From Paragonimus westermani (lineage: Eukaryota; Platyhelminthes; Trematoda; Plagiorchiida; Troglotrematidae): 64,000 bases of DNA. The stretch is taken from positions 15,388 to 79,387 of the forward strand of contig QNGE01000878.1 in assembly GCA_008508345.1 (NCBI GenBank). The letters are read 5' to 3'. Position 1 is the first letter of the stretch. The number at the start of each line of letters is the position of its first letter. Made by a program: the position numbers and the translations under genes. The notes beneath the pieces are model-generated. The model was not told where the DNA came from, made no database searches, and was given only the letters and a program-made list of their open reading frames with translations. This document shows, piece by piece, positions 23,531 through 36,900 of this stretch.

Positions 23531-24185
23531 AATAGCAGTTTAGCTTCATTGAACAAACGACAACAGGTACAAATTGTGATCTACCCTATACTGCACGTAT
23601 GCAGCTGCCCAATTGCGTTTAGTCCAAACCACCAATGGACCAGATTTTGAAAATCACGAACGCAGTTTTTCTGACTATTCTGTCTCTCACACTGTCTATC
23701 AGGTCACTTGCACTTGCGATGACATTTACATGGGAATAACAGACCGACGGCTATCTCAGCGAGTGGGAGAACACGTCTCGAACTGGTTAAAACAACTCAT
23801 GGCACAACAATCTCAAATCGGTGAATTCGTTGCTCGAAGCCCCACATCATCAGTTTCNAATAGCAGTTTAGCTTCATTGGACAAACGACAACAGGTACAA
23901 CTTGTGATCTACCCTATACTGCACGTATGCAGCTGCCCAATTGCGTTTAGTCCAAACCACCAATGGACCAGATTTTGAAAATCACGAACGCAGTTTTTCT
24001 GACTATTCTGTCTCTCACACTGTCTATCAGGTCACTTGCACTTGCGATGACATTTACATGGGAATAACAGACCGACGGCTATCTCAGCGAGTGGGAGAAC
24101 ACGTCTCGAACTGGTTAAAACAACTCATGGCACAACAATCTCAAATCGGTGAATTCGTTGCTCGAAGCCCCACATCATCAGTTTC
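23531..24185 (+). repeat. 327-bp tandem duplication around a single N
   Basis: Bases 23,531-23,857 and 23,859-24,185 are the same 327 bases with two differences that I can see (GAACAAACG/GGACAAACG and CAAATTG/CAACTTG). The one ambiguous base of the window, N at 23,858, lies exactly between them. Both copies encode the PLE GIY-YIG module. The likeliest cause is two contig ends with an unmerged overlap. The alternative is a genuine tandem duplication. Confidence 0.85.
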
Positions 24186-24240
24186 GAGTCACTTGGTGAT
24201 AAAAAACCACCAGGTTGACCCATTTAGATAATTCAAAATG

Positions 24241-24489
24241 CTGTTATGCTATCAGAACCCGAAGCTAGTAGCCTTTAGGAAAGGCGCTACGTGCACAAAA
24301 GCGGTCGAGGCAACCCGTAGGGTTTTCGTGATGGTGATGACATAATATGTAGTGTGATTGTATGCATGCCCATACCCTGTCTATCTCTATTTTTCTGTTA
24401 TATATAGATTGCATGTTTTACGTTTGCGACTGATGAGAACAAACGGAATGTCAACATGTCACAACATGTCTTCCTTTCGCACTGATAGA
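24241..24489. other. Intergenic / 3' flank
   Basis: No coding signal. It lies between the PLE 3' end and the candidate polyadenylation signal of the minus-strand gene. Confidence 0.4.
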
Positions 24490-24495
24490 TTTATT
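24490..24495 (-). promoter_or_regulatory. Candidate polyadenylation signal (AATAAA)
   Basis: AATAAA on the minus strand, about 110 bases downstream of the stop codon of the candidate terminal exon. Confidence 0.35.
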
Positions 24496-24604
24496 AAAGG
24501 AACTCGATGCATTTTTGTGGACTCCGTCCATTCTACTCGTTGCACCTAACTAAATACGTTTAGTCATGAACATTACTGACTGTTCTAAATACCGAAGTAC
24601 ACAA

Positions 24605-24740
24605 TTATTTAACTGTACCTTTTATTTGTCTGACGTAGAAACAAAATGGTTTGTCTTGGACTGGACATTCACATTTCCTGCAACGCTTATTCGATGCACT
24701 TTCACGGTGGGATACACGTGTACCGGAACACAACGGGATG
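24605..24740 (-). CDS. Candidate terminal exon of the giant-exon gene
   Basis: A T-rich tract followed by CCAAAG gives a possible acceptor just before 24,740, 204 bases downstream of the giant exon's donor. The giant exon ends two bases into a codon (AG), and this exon supplies the third base (C) and then 44 sense codons to TAA at 24,605-24,607, so the phases agree. The tail is small, basic and cysteine-rich (NKRCRKCECPVQDKPFCFY). An AATAAA follows. The acceptor is not a perfect consensus, and the opposite strand also has an open frame here, so this is a model, not a demonstration. Confidence 0.35.
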
Positions 24741-24944
24741 CTTTGGAGGAAACAAAAAAAACTATCGTACTGACGCTTGGTGAACCAAGAGGACAATAAG
24801 ATCTCAAACATTGTCTGATTAAAAGTTCCATCCCATAGTATTGAAGGCCATACAGAGAAAAATAATAAGTCCGACCGTCATTGCAGCAGTGTGGGAGTCG
24901 ATGGACAACGTTTAATTTTCACTGTGGATGGGTTTCGTTTTTAC

Positions 24945-27900
24945 CTACACACACTTTTGGTCAGGCTGATTAGAGGTTCATTAGGTTTCTTATTGGTTCC
25001 AGGGAATGAGCCACGTTCCATCAACAGACTGGCCAGATATGTGGCATTCTTGTGATCCTCAAAGTTATTTGCGTCAGATATTTCAGCTCCGGAACCTTGT
25101 CTAAATATACTTCCTGGTCGTGGTCCGGTTGTTTCAGGTATGTCCTTGACCAAATGTGTTGGAATATCATGATGGAGCGCTTCTGGTTTATGAAGAGTTG
25201 CTAGTTCTGTGTGCTCGCTTAGAGAGCTTTGAGAAATTTGACCCAGCTTTTGTACAATTGTATGTGGATTACTTTTAGATCGTTTGTCTTTGTCAGGATC
25301 ATAATTCATTCTTCTAACAATTCTGAGAATGGATGTAGAATGCGTTGTGTTCGGCCCGACTTCTACGGCCTGTAGAGAAGCGTTGGAAATCGTAGCACGT
25401 TGTGCCTTGTCATCATTTGTTCGCCATTTCGTACTGTGACTGTTACCTTGGCCTTGACTGAGAACGGACTTAAGGGATGTTAGTTTGACCCATCTGACTT
25501 TGGCAATGCTCGTAGATGGCTGAACTGACAGAGGAATGCGGCTCTTGGTTTGATGCGGTGGTTCCAAAACAGTAGGCTCTGTTGAATTCGGCTTAGCTGT
25601 TTGAGTCATAATGGAAGTAGTTTCGCCCAGGCTCAATGATCCATGTTTGCAATGGCTGAGTAAATAATTACAAAATTTAGTTGCATACGAGTGGGTCTTT
25701 CCTCCAGATGTAGCCGAAGTAGGCAAGGGACTGCTTGTTTTTTCAAGTGTGTCCAGTGAGAGTACGTTTTCTCCTTTAAAAATATCACCCTTAATGGGCA
25801 ATTTGGTCACGGTTTGATTTTTTTTATTGTTCTCACTAGCCCGCGTCATTGCGTTGTCACGATCAGTAAACAGGGGGCTAACAAATGGCCGGATGGGTGA
25901 TGCAGAACACTGACGCTTGCGATTATTACCAACTTGTTTCCGCGTGTGTAGAGTAGATTTTTTGTTCAAAATCTTGTTGGTATCGGTCGCAATTGGATTC
26001 TTACATTTGTTTGAAATCACGGAAACCATTTCAGTTGTTTTGCTTTTCTTGATTTGTGGTCCACAAATTCGTCTACCGGTGTTTACTTCTGGTCGAACTG
26101 TTTTGCGTCTTTCCTTAAGTCCTATCTGCATACAGAAGGGCTCGTTTGTTCTGAAATAACCGGATTTCAGAGTCTCGAACAAACCGGATTTAATGCTATG
26201 CTCGTGTAGAGAGTCAGTCTGACTTGTGGACAGCTCCATGCGAGACGACCGGTCCTGAATTCTCACGCGCTCTCTTTTTCCACTTGACAGCATATTGCTA
26301 GCAAGGCATCCAGAAATATCCGTCTCAATAATCTTATCAGTCTTGACCAAAATGCAGTCATAAGAAATACTATCTCCAGAATATTTCTGAACCTTATATG
26401 ATACCTCCACTGGTCGAATGACCGAAGTATTTTTAGCAGTATAAATGTAGCTACACCGATTCTTACATGCACTCTCCACCGTTATTCGGAATGAATCAAA
26501 GGAGTTGCAGTAGTGAGAGGCGATAATAGCCCATCGGGAAGAGATGCGTTGAATAGATGCTACGCGAGGACTTGGGTATTTTTGGGGGGTTATGCAACAG
26601 AAATCATGTAAGTGTACATCCCAAAAGAATTTAAGGGTAGCGCACCAACTTTGTTTTTGAAATGACCCATTCAGGCGAGGATAAAATGAGACCTGAATTA
26701 GTTCACTGAAAGCATGCACTTTGAGCAACGGTCGCACCGTTTGAACTGTGCAGTTTGCATACGCATTCGAGGTATTCACCGGAGTTCCTAATGTATTTTG
26801 GTTTAAATTGGATACCCGAGATGTTTGTGACCGTACGTGCTTTACAGAAGTTTCTCGGATAAATGGAGGTGTGTATTGCCCAGAGATACTTGATAAGAAC
26901 GACACATTTGTGGGTTGTTTTTGCTTTGCGCTGGACGTTAAAAATGGCTCTAGCAAACTGAAACAACCGTCTAGGATGACTGGTTGTGATAGGTGACTTA
27001 TCCTTTGACTTTCTGATTGACAGGTAGAAAGAGGACGACACCATTCCACATATCTCAGACTAAGCAAATCAGAAAGGAAATGCAGAACATCAGAAAAGTG
27101 ATCTGCTGGAAGGAACTGGAAGACAACTTGGTTCGGCTTTCTGTCCATTTTGCCTGTATTTATGTTCGCATGGAATTCTGTGGAACCAATTTCCGCCTCA
27201 TCGAAAATGGAAGGTAGTTCCTCCTTATTGGATCCGAGTCCTAAAGTAGTTTTATCCAACGGACTATCTGCCAATAAGTTGATTGATGTGCTTTTAAGTT
27301 TGTTTTGCGCTGTTTCAAGTTGGGTGAAAAACGTAATTTTTGTGTAATATTCATCAAAGAAGTTATGAAATATATCACCGTCAATGCTGTTTGGAGCAGC
27401 CTTGATAGCAGAGGGGAACAAAACAATTTGTATCAGTTCACAACTGTTCTTACAAGATGAATTACACATATCCTTGACTGAACTTAACTTCGGCTGTTGT
27501 TTCTCGGGATATCCCATGCTTTTTAAATTGGCATAGTTTGGTGTGCTTGTGCTCAATAACGAACATGTAGGCCACTCCATCAGCACGCATAGTCTAAGGC
27601 GCTGATCCTGTCGTCTTATTACACGTAGCGTAAGAGCAGCTTGCTTACTTTGTCTCACAAGAGTATTTGTCAAACTTATGGTTTGGGAACCTTGCAGATA
27701 ATCCGGCCAATCAGCTGCTTGAGCAAATAGCCATGGGTGAATCTTTCGAACTTCACGTATTGAGTAAGACTTTTGGGTACGGTTGTAGAAGAAAATAAGT
27801 CCCTCCGGAGTTTGAAAATAGACGACACGAGCACTGTTATGGATTGGGAATGTGACAGACGGGCATCCAATAACTGACAAAGGGTGAGCAACGATGTACT

Positions 27901-30900
27901 GTAGATCAACGAAGGAAAAGCGACCACTTTTTTGAATCACGGGAACTGTACCAGTTTCGGTTGGCTTTTCAGGTACTCCATCTGCTAATAGAACATATAC
28001 ACGAACTAGACAGCTTGTATGACCGCTGTGAAAGACTTGGTAGGTAGTTTTGGGAAATGGGTTCATGAGCACGCTACTGATGGTGGCAGTACATCTCTGG
28101 GTAGCCGAATTAAACAAGAACACGTAGCGAGTAAAATGGATGGCATGGATTACGCATATGTCACATTTTTTGCGCGAACCTGAATAACACTCGCCAGCTG
28201 CGTGGGCTAAGTCAAAAAAACGAACGGACGTAATTTGATATGACAAATCAGACGGAAGTTTAACATTTTTTCCAGTGCGTCGTTCAGCTTCAGATAGTTG
28301 ACGAGTGACAAATAAAATCGGCCGTTGGCTACTCATGCGATTGTGATAGGGCTTCACGTTAGACACACTAGAATAGACAGTGAGTTCGGTAGTCAGCCCT
28401 AGCAAACAAACAGGGATTTCCTCTGTTTCAAAAGTATGATTTGAGGAACTTGAGAAACATGTTTCCAATCGTTGCCTCAGCGACCATGAGTGTCTCAGTG
28501 GTGAGTCCGTTACCGACCTGCTCATGTGTACCATCTGCGGTGTTGCACTGTTCGCCTTTTTCTTGTCTCCTCTTTGGAATTCACTACGATGTCTGTGACT
28601 ATCCAGTTTGGACGAACGAGGTGAGCCAAATTCAATCGAGTGTATGCAGTCATTAGTTAACTTATTTTCCATCTCTGGCAAGCAGTATACTTCGTGAGTT
28701 TCGCGGGCTTCCACGTTCTGGTGAATCAAAGGTGGAGTGCATCTTTCCAAGGAAGCGACGTTTTGACGTGAAATAATGAGAGAAGCATAGGAATTTACGT
28801 CTTTTCCAAGTGGAGACAGCACCGTAACAGTCATAAACGCATCTTCTACCTCCTCGTCGTTAAAATATTCCGTTATTCCATTTAAAGTTTTTGTGGGTGA
28901 ATGAGGACAAAAGTTGCCAGCTGTGTCCTTGAACAAATCATTGTTTTGAAGAAGGTCCCAATTATCACTGAAATGATGGACATAATTCTGTTTTGCTTGT
29001 TTCAAGCAAACAATTAAGTAGCTAAGACTTTCTGTTGGACTTTCAGGCCTGAACGGATCGCCTGCAATTGGACATGTTTTGTTCGACAAGCATTCCGGTA
29101 AGTTCGTCTTCGATAAGATAGCTATCGGCGACGTTTTAGAAGAGCGCAGACTGAGACCAAAACATCGGATCATATCGCTTTCACTTCGTCTACACACGTT
29201 TCGTGTCATGGAATTGTTCTTATCAGACAAAAGAAAGCAATAGATTTGCACATCCCAGTTTAAGCAGCCTTGTATGATATGTAAGTTATTGATACTTTCG
29301 TGTTGGACGAAGTGCGTCTGCGCATCTCTTCTCATCGTTTCAAGGCTAACGGGCAAATAGGCCGAAGGATGGATGTTTGCGACAAATATTGATTCACTGA
29401 GTTGATCGATGATACGTGAAGAGCATGAGGCGGTTTCACCTTGTTCGACAACTTCTTGTAGAAAGTTACGAAGTGTAACAAGGTGAGGCTTCAGTGAGAG
29501 GTTTAAATGGTTCTCGAAGTTATTCAGAATGTTCGAAGCCAACTTACATGTCTGTTCATGGGTTCCATACGGTATACTATTTTGGTCCACAAAATATAAC
29601 CTCATATTCTCTAGTTGAGGGGAGTAAACGCCATGAACATACTGTCTTCGTAGAATATGACTGGAAGACGCGTTTTCGACTTTTTCATTATATGTTGATG
29701 CCACCATTATTTCTGCAGGCAGTTCTCCCAACAAATTCGGTCTCGATACAGGTCTTAACCGTGACGTGACAGCTTCAGCTTGTTGTTGTGTCTCTTGTGG
29801 CGTTACAATTAATCTCCCTTGCTGGCGCTTTTGTCTGATTCTTCGACTAGTTGATAATGGTATCAAATCATGATGAGCTGGCTTACATATATGTCTGAAG
29901 CCACCTAAAACGTTAACAGTCAGCTGTTTGGTGTTGTGCTTGGTGCCGAATTCTCCAGAACCGGTACCAGTGAAGTTGTCCAAATTACAACAAACACACG
30001 CATCATTTGTTTCATGGACTGTCAATTTAAATATCTGCTTTGGTAACAGAATGAGCTGACTTTTCAACGTTAGTCCCAGTGATAGACTAGGCTTGTATTG
30101 CTGTCCGGCAAAAAAAGAAAAATTTTGTACAGAACTGCCCACTTGAACTAACCACATGTTGATATGCCTGTCCAGACCTGCATCCAGCCTGTTTGACTTT
30201 TTGTTCATCGAGTTGATTCGTTTTCCAAATTGTGTGTTCACTCCGAAACTGAGGGACGATTTTGATTGCCGATATTCGTCACTGTAGTAAGCCAGCGACC
30301 GTGGTTTATTTTGGTGACAAAACACCGGTATCTTATTCTCGAGGGCTGGTGCATATGTAAACTCATACCTAACTGTCGAATGACATTTCATACTTTGGGT
30401 GTGCTCATACAGTACGCCATCCGCTTGTTGATCGTTAAATGTCGCACTTGCAATGGTAGCGAAGTAGGCTCTATTTATCAGTAATATTGAGGGCAGTTCA
30501 AAACGTAAACAACTGGTGGCACACTGAAGGGCAGGTAAATAAGAGACGTGACGACGATGTTTGACGGAATGTGTTTTTTCATGACCCGAGCGTGAAGGTG
30601 GTCGATTATGCAACTGCGCAAGCACAATAGTAGCTGATCCCATGGCTTGTGTTGTGACAGATGACATGTTGTTCTCCTCAACGTACTTATGTTTTTCACT
30701 TTCTACAAACGATGATTCGGTGTGTTCTGTAGTGGAAACATGTAGGGAACAGTTCGATGAACGGCGACGCTTTATGACCTGATTGCTATTGTTTTCTGTA
30801 TGACATAAATCTTCGGGCTCAGATGAACAGTCACGTGAATATCTAAGTCCAGCACTTCTGATTTGTGAGGATGAGAATGTGGCTGAATAACTATTTTCGG

Positions 30901-33900
30901 TTTTCAAGACTTCACATAAGGCAGGGCAGAAGGGGATTGCGCAGTTTTGGGCGTTCGAATAAATGTCCTCTTGTTTCTCAAACTTAATGTCGTGATTAGT
31001 GTCAAGAGGGCTAAAACTTTGTGAACCGTTATAGTTTCTGTTTGTTTTAGCTGTGTACAAACAGTGGGAATTGGTACCATTGACATACTTGATTGACAAA
31101 GAAAGAACAACGCGAGCCGACTCTCGGCTATCATTTTCTGCAAGCACTATTTCGGCATGTACTTCACCATGTCTAAATCTCAGTTTTTGTTCCAAAGCTA
31201 TCTCTAGGGTGCCCCCGGAGGTCTGTTCTTCGTTCACTGGTTCGTGCTTTCTCTGTACTGTGGGTAGGCTGTTCCGACTCCCATGATTCGACGGTAGGCC
31301 TGGCTGATTGGTATCAACAGTTGCGGGGAATTCCGTTTCATTTGTCGCGGAAAGGTCAATTTTGGTGATCGAGGACATATTGAGGGTGGCTGATTTTGGG
31401 GCGTCGGTGGATTCCGCCATTGAGTCTAACCCTTCCGGGGTTTGGGGGTAACACTTGGAATCACATGTCTGATAGATTCCTTCATCAAACCCACGTGCAT
31501 CCGGTAGGATTTCCGAAGATAGTCTATTATCCCTGTTCCGTACATCGATTCGAGTCATTACCCCCAGCTGTCCCTCTTCCGCATAAACGATGGAGACTGC
31601 TAGATTTAGTAATGAAATTTCATCTGATAGTTCTTCACCTTCAAAATTGGTTACTTGAATCACGGGTTTTTTCGGGCCAAACCGCATGTGTTTTTGAGTG
31701 TCTGGAGTCGGTGTTGTTGCACGTTCAATGGAAGCGTTTGGATGTGCCTCCCGCGTATGAGGTAAGCCACCTTCTTGCTTCGTTGAACACTTATCTGGCA
31801 TATGGGCCGGATATGTTTTATTACGCACGGATTCTCGTGGACTAGTCGGGTTTTCTTCAATGACTGTTAATGTCATGCGCTCAGCGTAGCTAGCTAAGCG
31901 TGTCCGGGACTCCAAGCCGACATGATCAGCGTTACCTAGGCAGTTTTGAAGTTCAGTGGACCGAGACCGTTGAATTTCACAACCGTTCCCAGGCTCAGTC
32001 ACGAAGGACATGGGCTTGGTCTTTTGGTACTTAGTCAAGTGAGCGTACGCATTCGGTTCTTCAGCTAAATCGGGCAGTATTTGGCCACTAACTTCAGTTT
32101 CAATTATAATTTCAACCGTTGAAGTGGAAACCAAAGAAGTTGACGTCGAACTTTCTGTATGATGTTTATTCAACCCTTTACCAAGTGAAGCGTCAGTGAA
32201 ATAATGGACTAGTTCAAGTGAGCTGGGTGTTGGTTGTTGAACCTGCTTCACATCGTATGACAACTGTTTCACCTTAGCTGGAAACTGAAAAGGCTGTCTA
32301 CCAGTAGTGTTGACTACAGAATCCACATTCATGTGTGTATCATTGAATTGATCATCACAAACAGCAGGAACAAAACGAATGGGCAGAGGGTCTCTCGACT
32401 CATTAGATGACTGGGAGGCCGAGAGATTTGGGCATTCTGGCCTGCTTGGTTCCCTCACATCCATCGTTGTTTGCATAACTGAAGCCAGTGGACTGATTGA
32501 CGCCGATTTGGAACCTGCTTTTTCAACTTCCAACTCACACTCATTAGAAATTGCTATCCCCTTAGGTATGCCTAATGATGTGGGTGACAACGCTTCAATG
32601 AGTTCCATCTCGACAGCCGAGACATCCCTCATAACATGTACCATATTCCTGTAAACGAAGGTGCTTCCATCTTCAACAAGCGGCTCAACATCGGTCCTAG
32701 TGAGATAAGTTAGCGCAACCTGTTTAGGCAGCGGCGGAGGCTCATGAGGGTCTAACTTATACGAGGGTGACGACGAACATTCAACTGCGGAGCTGGGCAA
32801 AGTCCGCATGATAGAAACGATTTCATTCATTTTTTGTTTGTGATACCTACTGGGATCCAGATGAACATCCTCTGCGATGGATCGTATTTCCAGGCTGTAT
32901 TTGGAAACGAAGCCACGTGTTTGTCCGGAATCTACCGGATCGGCATGAACAGCAACCTCCGCCTCCTGTACAAGACCTCCGTGAGTTTGTGTATCTGTTT
33001 GCTGTTGTTGGCATTGTGCTGTTTCATCGTGGGCTGATTCTGGTAGTGTCGAACGTGCATGAATGATTCGGCTCATTCTGGCGTCATATGTATCACAATT
33101 ATTTGGTCCGGCATTTCGACACCGTTTTCCGCTATCCTTCAAGGCTGAGTCACAGGACCGACTCCGGAAACGGTTGGCGATTTGAGTCCCAAGTGAAGAA
33201 TACAGTTGTGAGGGGCTATTCAACCTAATAGTAGCCGTTGATTGCACAATGACCATGTTTTCATCATTGAGTGTAATTTGTGTAAACAAAGTGGATTTGA
33301 TAGAGTCAACCGAGTGTGGGCGAGAAACGGGTGAAAACGACGTAGGTGAAGTCGCTGCACAAAACTCGATTTTATTGGAGGCCTCGTGACCTGTGAGCGT
33401 TGGTTTACGCCGCAAACTTTGTGTCACACCAATAGAAGTTGCAATGTTAGTCGAACCCGTGGATACTGTTGGATCAAGTGATTCAACAACCTCTTCTGGT
33501 CTGAGAACGGACTGCTTCACAATCGTTCTGTCTTTTTTGCTTTCGTTTGCTAAATAGACGTTCAGTTTAGTATGAAGGTTAGGTAATGCAGTTTCTTCAG
33601 CACCAAAAACATTCGGTTGACTCGTTTTGTCCTCTAGGGGTGATAAGGAAACCTCGCTCAGTGAGCTGCGCTCATAAGACATACTCCTCACCCATTGTTC
33701 TGCTGACATTCCGTATTGCGCTTTTGAAGTTACTGCGGGGTCTGGTGTCAAAATTAGACCACCTCCTTCACCAATCAGCTCCACGTGCTCTTTGCCAGTA
33801 ATACTCACGTTTTGAGTGGGCAGATTATGTCCAACAATAGATGGCGGAGCTATAGCAGGTTGAGTGGAAACCACTTGCGTATATGGTCCTTCACAAGCTT

Positions 33901-36900
33901 TCTCACCTGTTGATTTCATAAGCATATCGCTTGGATATGTGGGCTGGTAAGGATGAACAACTTTGAACTCATCCTGTTCGGATGGAACAATGGCGTCAGC
34001 TTGTTCTTCGTCCACACTACCCCTCTCGAATGACGCGTTGACAGCAGTTGTTGATGTCAATGTAGGATAATTGTAAAAGCCTTGTGAAACGGTCCTACCA
34101 CGATCCTCACAGACTTCCGCGGTCGATTGTCGCACTGTGAGTTTGTCTGAAGCACCCCAATATGATAGCTCTTTCGTTTCGAAAGCGTCTGGTTTCAGCA
34201 AAACAGTTAGTAGAGGCTTAGTCCTCTGAGCGTTTGCTTCAAGTTGACCTGTTGTGCTGATTTCTTGGGATACATTTTGTGGAGTTGAATGAATATTCTC
34301 CAGTTGCTGCCCATTCATATCCACCGTAGTGTCCGTTTTTAACTGTACCACTTCAAGTCCTTCATCTTCAAACTGACCTGAGTAACCGATTGAGGGCTGT
34401 ACAGAGAGAATAGAAATAGACTGGGACTTTAACTGTTGATCCACAGATTGTTCTTGTCCTTTTATAACACCCACATCTTTCTCATACGCTATCTTGCCTG
34501 ACCCACCAAAAGCTGATATTTGGTCTGTCGGTTTTTCTGATAACTCTTCAATTGGTACAATTAAACTAGGCAAGGAACGCAACGGATGAATCTCGAGAGT
34601 TTTTGGCAAGGTGATAACGTCGATGAGCTCATCGTGAATTTGTGCAGTCCAAATCCGACCGCCGTGAACAATTACCTGTTGTGCAATGTCTTCTGTAAGA
34701 ATATGCACGTCTGTCGGCCTTTCTCGATGCGTACGTTCTCGCTCAGTAGACCGCTGTCCAGTTTGCGATATTTCACTAATAGTTTGTGACACGGACGTCT
34801 CCGCAACGGAGATTTGGTTGACTTGTTCGTCTCTTATGCGTTTCATCCATATTTGATCAGTTTTAGAATAACTACGATGAGGATGCATACTTGCTCGAAC
34901 AGCTTTGGTGGGTGGCAGGCGATGCTTTGTATTTTTAACTTTAGGAGAAGATTCAGTACTTGAATGACTTCCTAGCGAAGAGAGAGTGGAAATTTCCGAC
35001 GTTTCTGTCTCACATACTCCCTCATCATGTAACTGTTGTTTCCACTTTTCTACTTTAGTGATTTGTCTTTGCTCCGTTGAAAGTTCTTTGAAGACTTTTG
35101 GAGCTGGTGAGATTGTACCACCATTACTCTCGAGCTGGGTAGCTAACATCATGCTCGAGGTAGGCAGAATTGATTGAATTGATGGCAGTTCCGGTCGGCT
35201 GGTCTTTTCCACGTCTTCATCAAGTATCTGTCGTTGAAACGTGCCGCCCACTTTAGATTTCAATGTTTCATCTTTCACTTTGTGCTCGATGGATCCGGGC
35301 TTAGGCACGTTGGATTCTCGAACTTCCGACGCTAAATCACTGGACTCTAATCCAACCGAAATTATGGACAATGTGGCCGGTGGGGATAGGTCATTCAAAA
35401 TGTCGTATCGGATTTGTTGTTTGAACTGGCCTTCACTGCTCACTCTGTACTGCTGAGAATCTTTGAGAGGCTTTGCGTCTTGAAGCGCAACGTGATGAGC
35501 ACCCCTGTTGTTCCCTTTCAATCCCCTAAGAAGTTCGACCTGAGCAGATGAAACAGTGTTTACAGAGGTATCCTGAAAAATGTTGATTGTCCCCGATCGC
35601 TCATCGTGTATTTGTTTTGTAATCTCTTTAATATTTTCTGGACCTTCCGCACGTTTTACTAAAGGAATGGACTGAGCTCGCCAATTCATAACAGGACCAA
35701 TGTCTTGTTTTATCGGGCTCAGGTAGTCAGGTAAAAGACCAAATGACACCGCATCAGAGGCTCCCAAATCTACCGTACCTTCAATGTCAGCATCATTTAA
35801 CTGTTTTCGCAAATTCTCCGAAGATATGTTATTCGTTTTGGCCAGGCCACTGACGACGCCACTGTCAGCCGTTGGAGTTTGTAACTGTTTAGTAGGTTCC
35901 CTGTCTGTTGAAGCCTCGGAGAATGAAACCGTTTTGACTTTTCCAAATACATTCGGACCAGGTGAAAATATGTCCTGGCTAGTTCCATCTATTGCATTTC
36001 TCATGAATTTAGGACCAGAAATGATTTTGTCAGGTTTTTGTTCTGGAGTTGTTGTTTCATGTTTCGCCTTCATTTTTAAATCATGGACCACTGTTTGAGG
36101 AGCATGAGTGGCGTTTGTTGGCTTCAGCTCTGCATGCGATGATGAATCTTGTTTTCTCACTTCTCTTACTGTTCCGTCACACATTTGTCTCTGGAGCGTG
36201 TTATCTTCGGAAATACCTTCTCTGGCTGCCTCATCTTGAATTGTGGATGTGGTTGTAATAGTTCTTTCTGCAACGCCTTCTTTCTCGCCTTCTACAGAAA
36301 TCTTCTCACCTTTGGTAGTGTCATCCGGTTTGACACTTAAGACCTCCGGTCTTTCAATCTGTCCACTGATACCATCTTGCATCTGTGTTGCGAGGCTGTC
36401 ATTTGTCAACTTGTGTTTGGTGTCTGAAATTTTGGCACTTTCATCCTCACGGTCTTTGGGTGCAAGCTGCTCCACAGAAGTTATGTTTTGCTTGTTCGAT
36501 TCTGCTGAAGGCTCATGGATCACCTTGTCTACTTCTGAAGCTCCATCTGTTACATACTCTTCTACGTCACAAGAATTCACATCCACATAGGTCCCATTAA
36601 ATAACTCATTCAGTTCGGGATCTTCTTGCCCAGCATGTGCGCTCAAATTGTCGGATGAGCGTTTAGGCCCAGAGACAACCGGAACTACCTGCGTCTGCTG
36701 AATGTCTGCAAGTTTATCAACGTGTATCACCCCTCCATAATCGTGTGTTTCGTTTGGGTCAATTACCGCAAAAGTTTCATCGGATTGCTCTGACTTCTGA
36801 CTGATTACAGAATTGGCCGGCTCTTCAGGGATTTCTGGACCGACCAAATGTTCCACTGGTTCAGCCTTCAAAGATAGAACAGTCTTATATCGCTCTTCCT

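Larger units (their letters stand above)
21960..24240 (+). mobile_element. Decayed PLE, plus strand
   Basis: PLE protein pieces are found in order: an N-terminal LGQLKDLLP region (about 22.32 kb), the PDKGSIVVIMSKDDY segment (about 22.50 kb), a degraded KI.K...PLRPI segment (about 22.75 kb), motif A as SIDVDSFYKP (about 22.92 kb), SSPLGPTLADIFF of motif B (about 23.35 kb), a broken post-B segment, and the GIY-YIG module (23.6-24.2 kb). A repeat-family insertion (about 23.1-23.29 kb) separates motif A from motif B. The catalytic YVDD is not readable. Frameshifts and stops throughout make it inactive. Confidence 0.8.
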
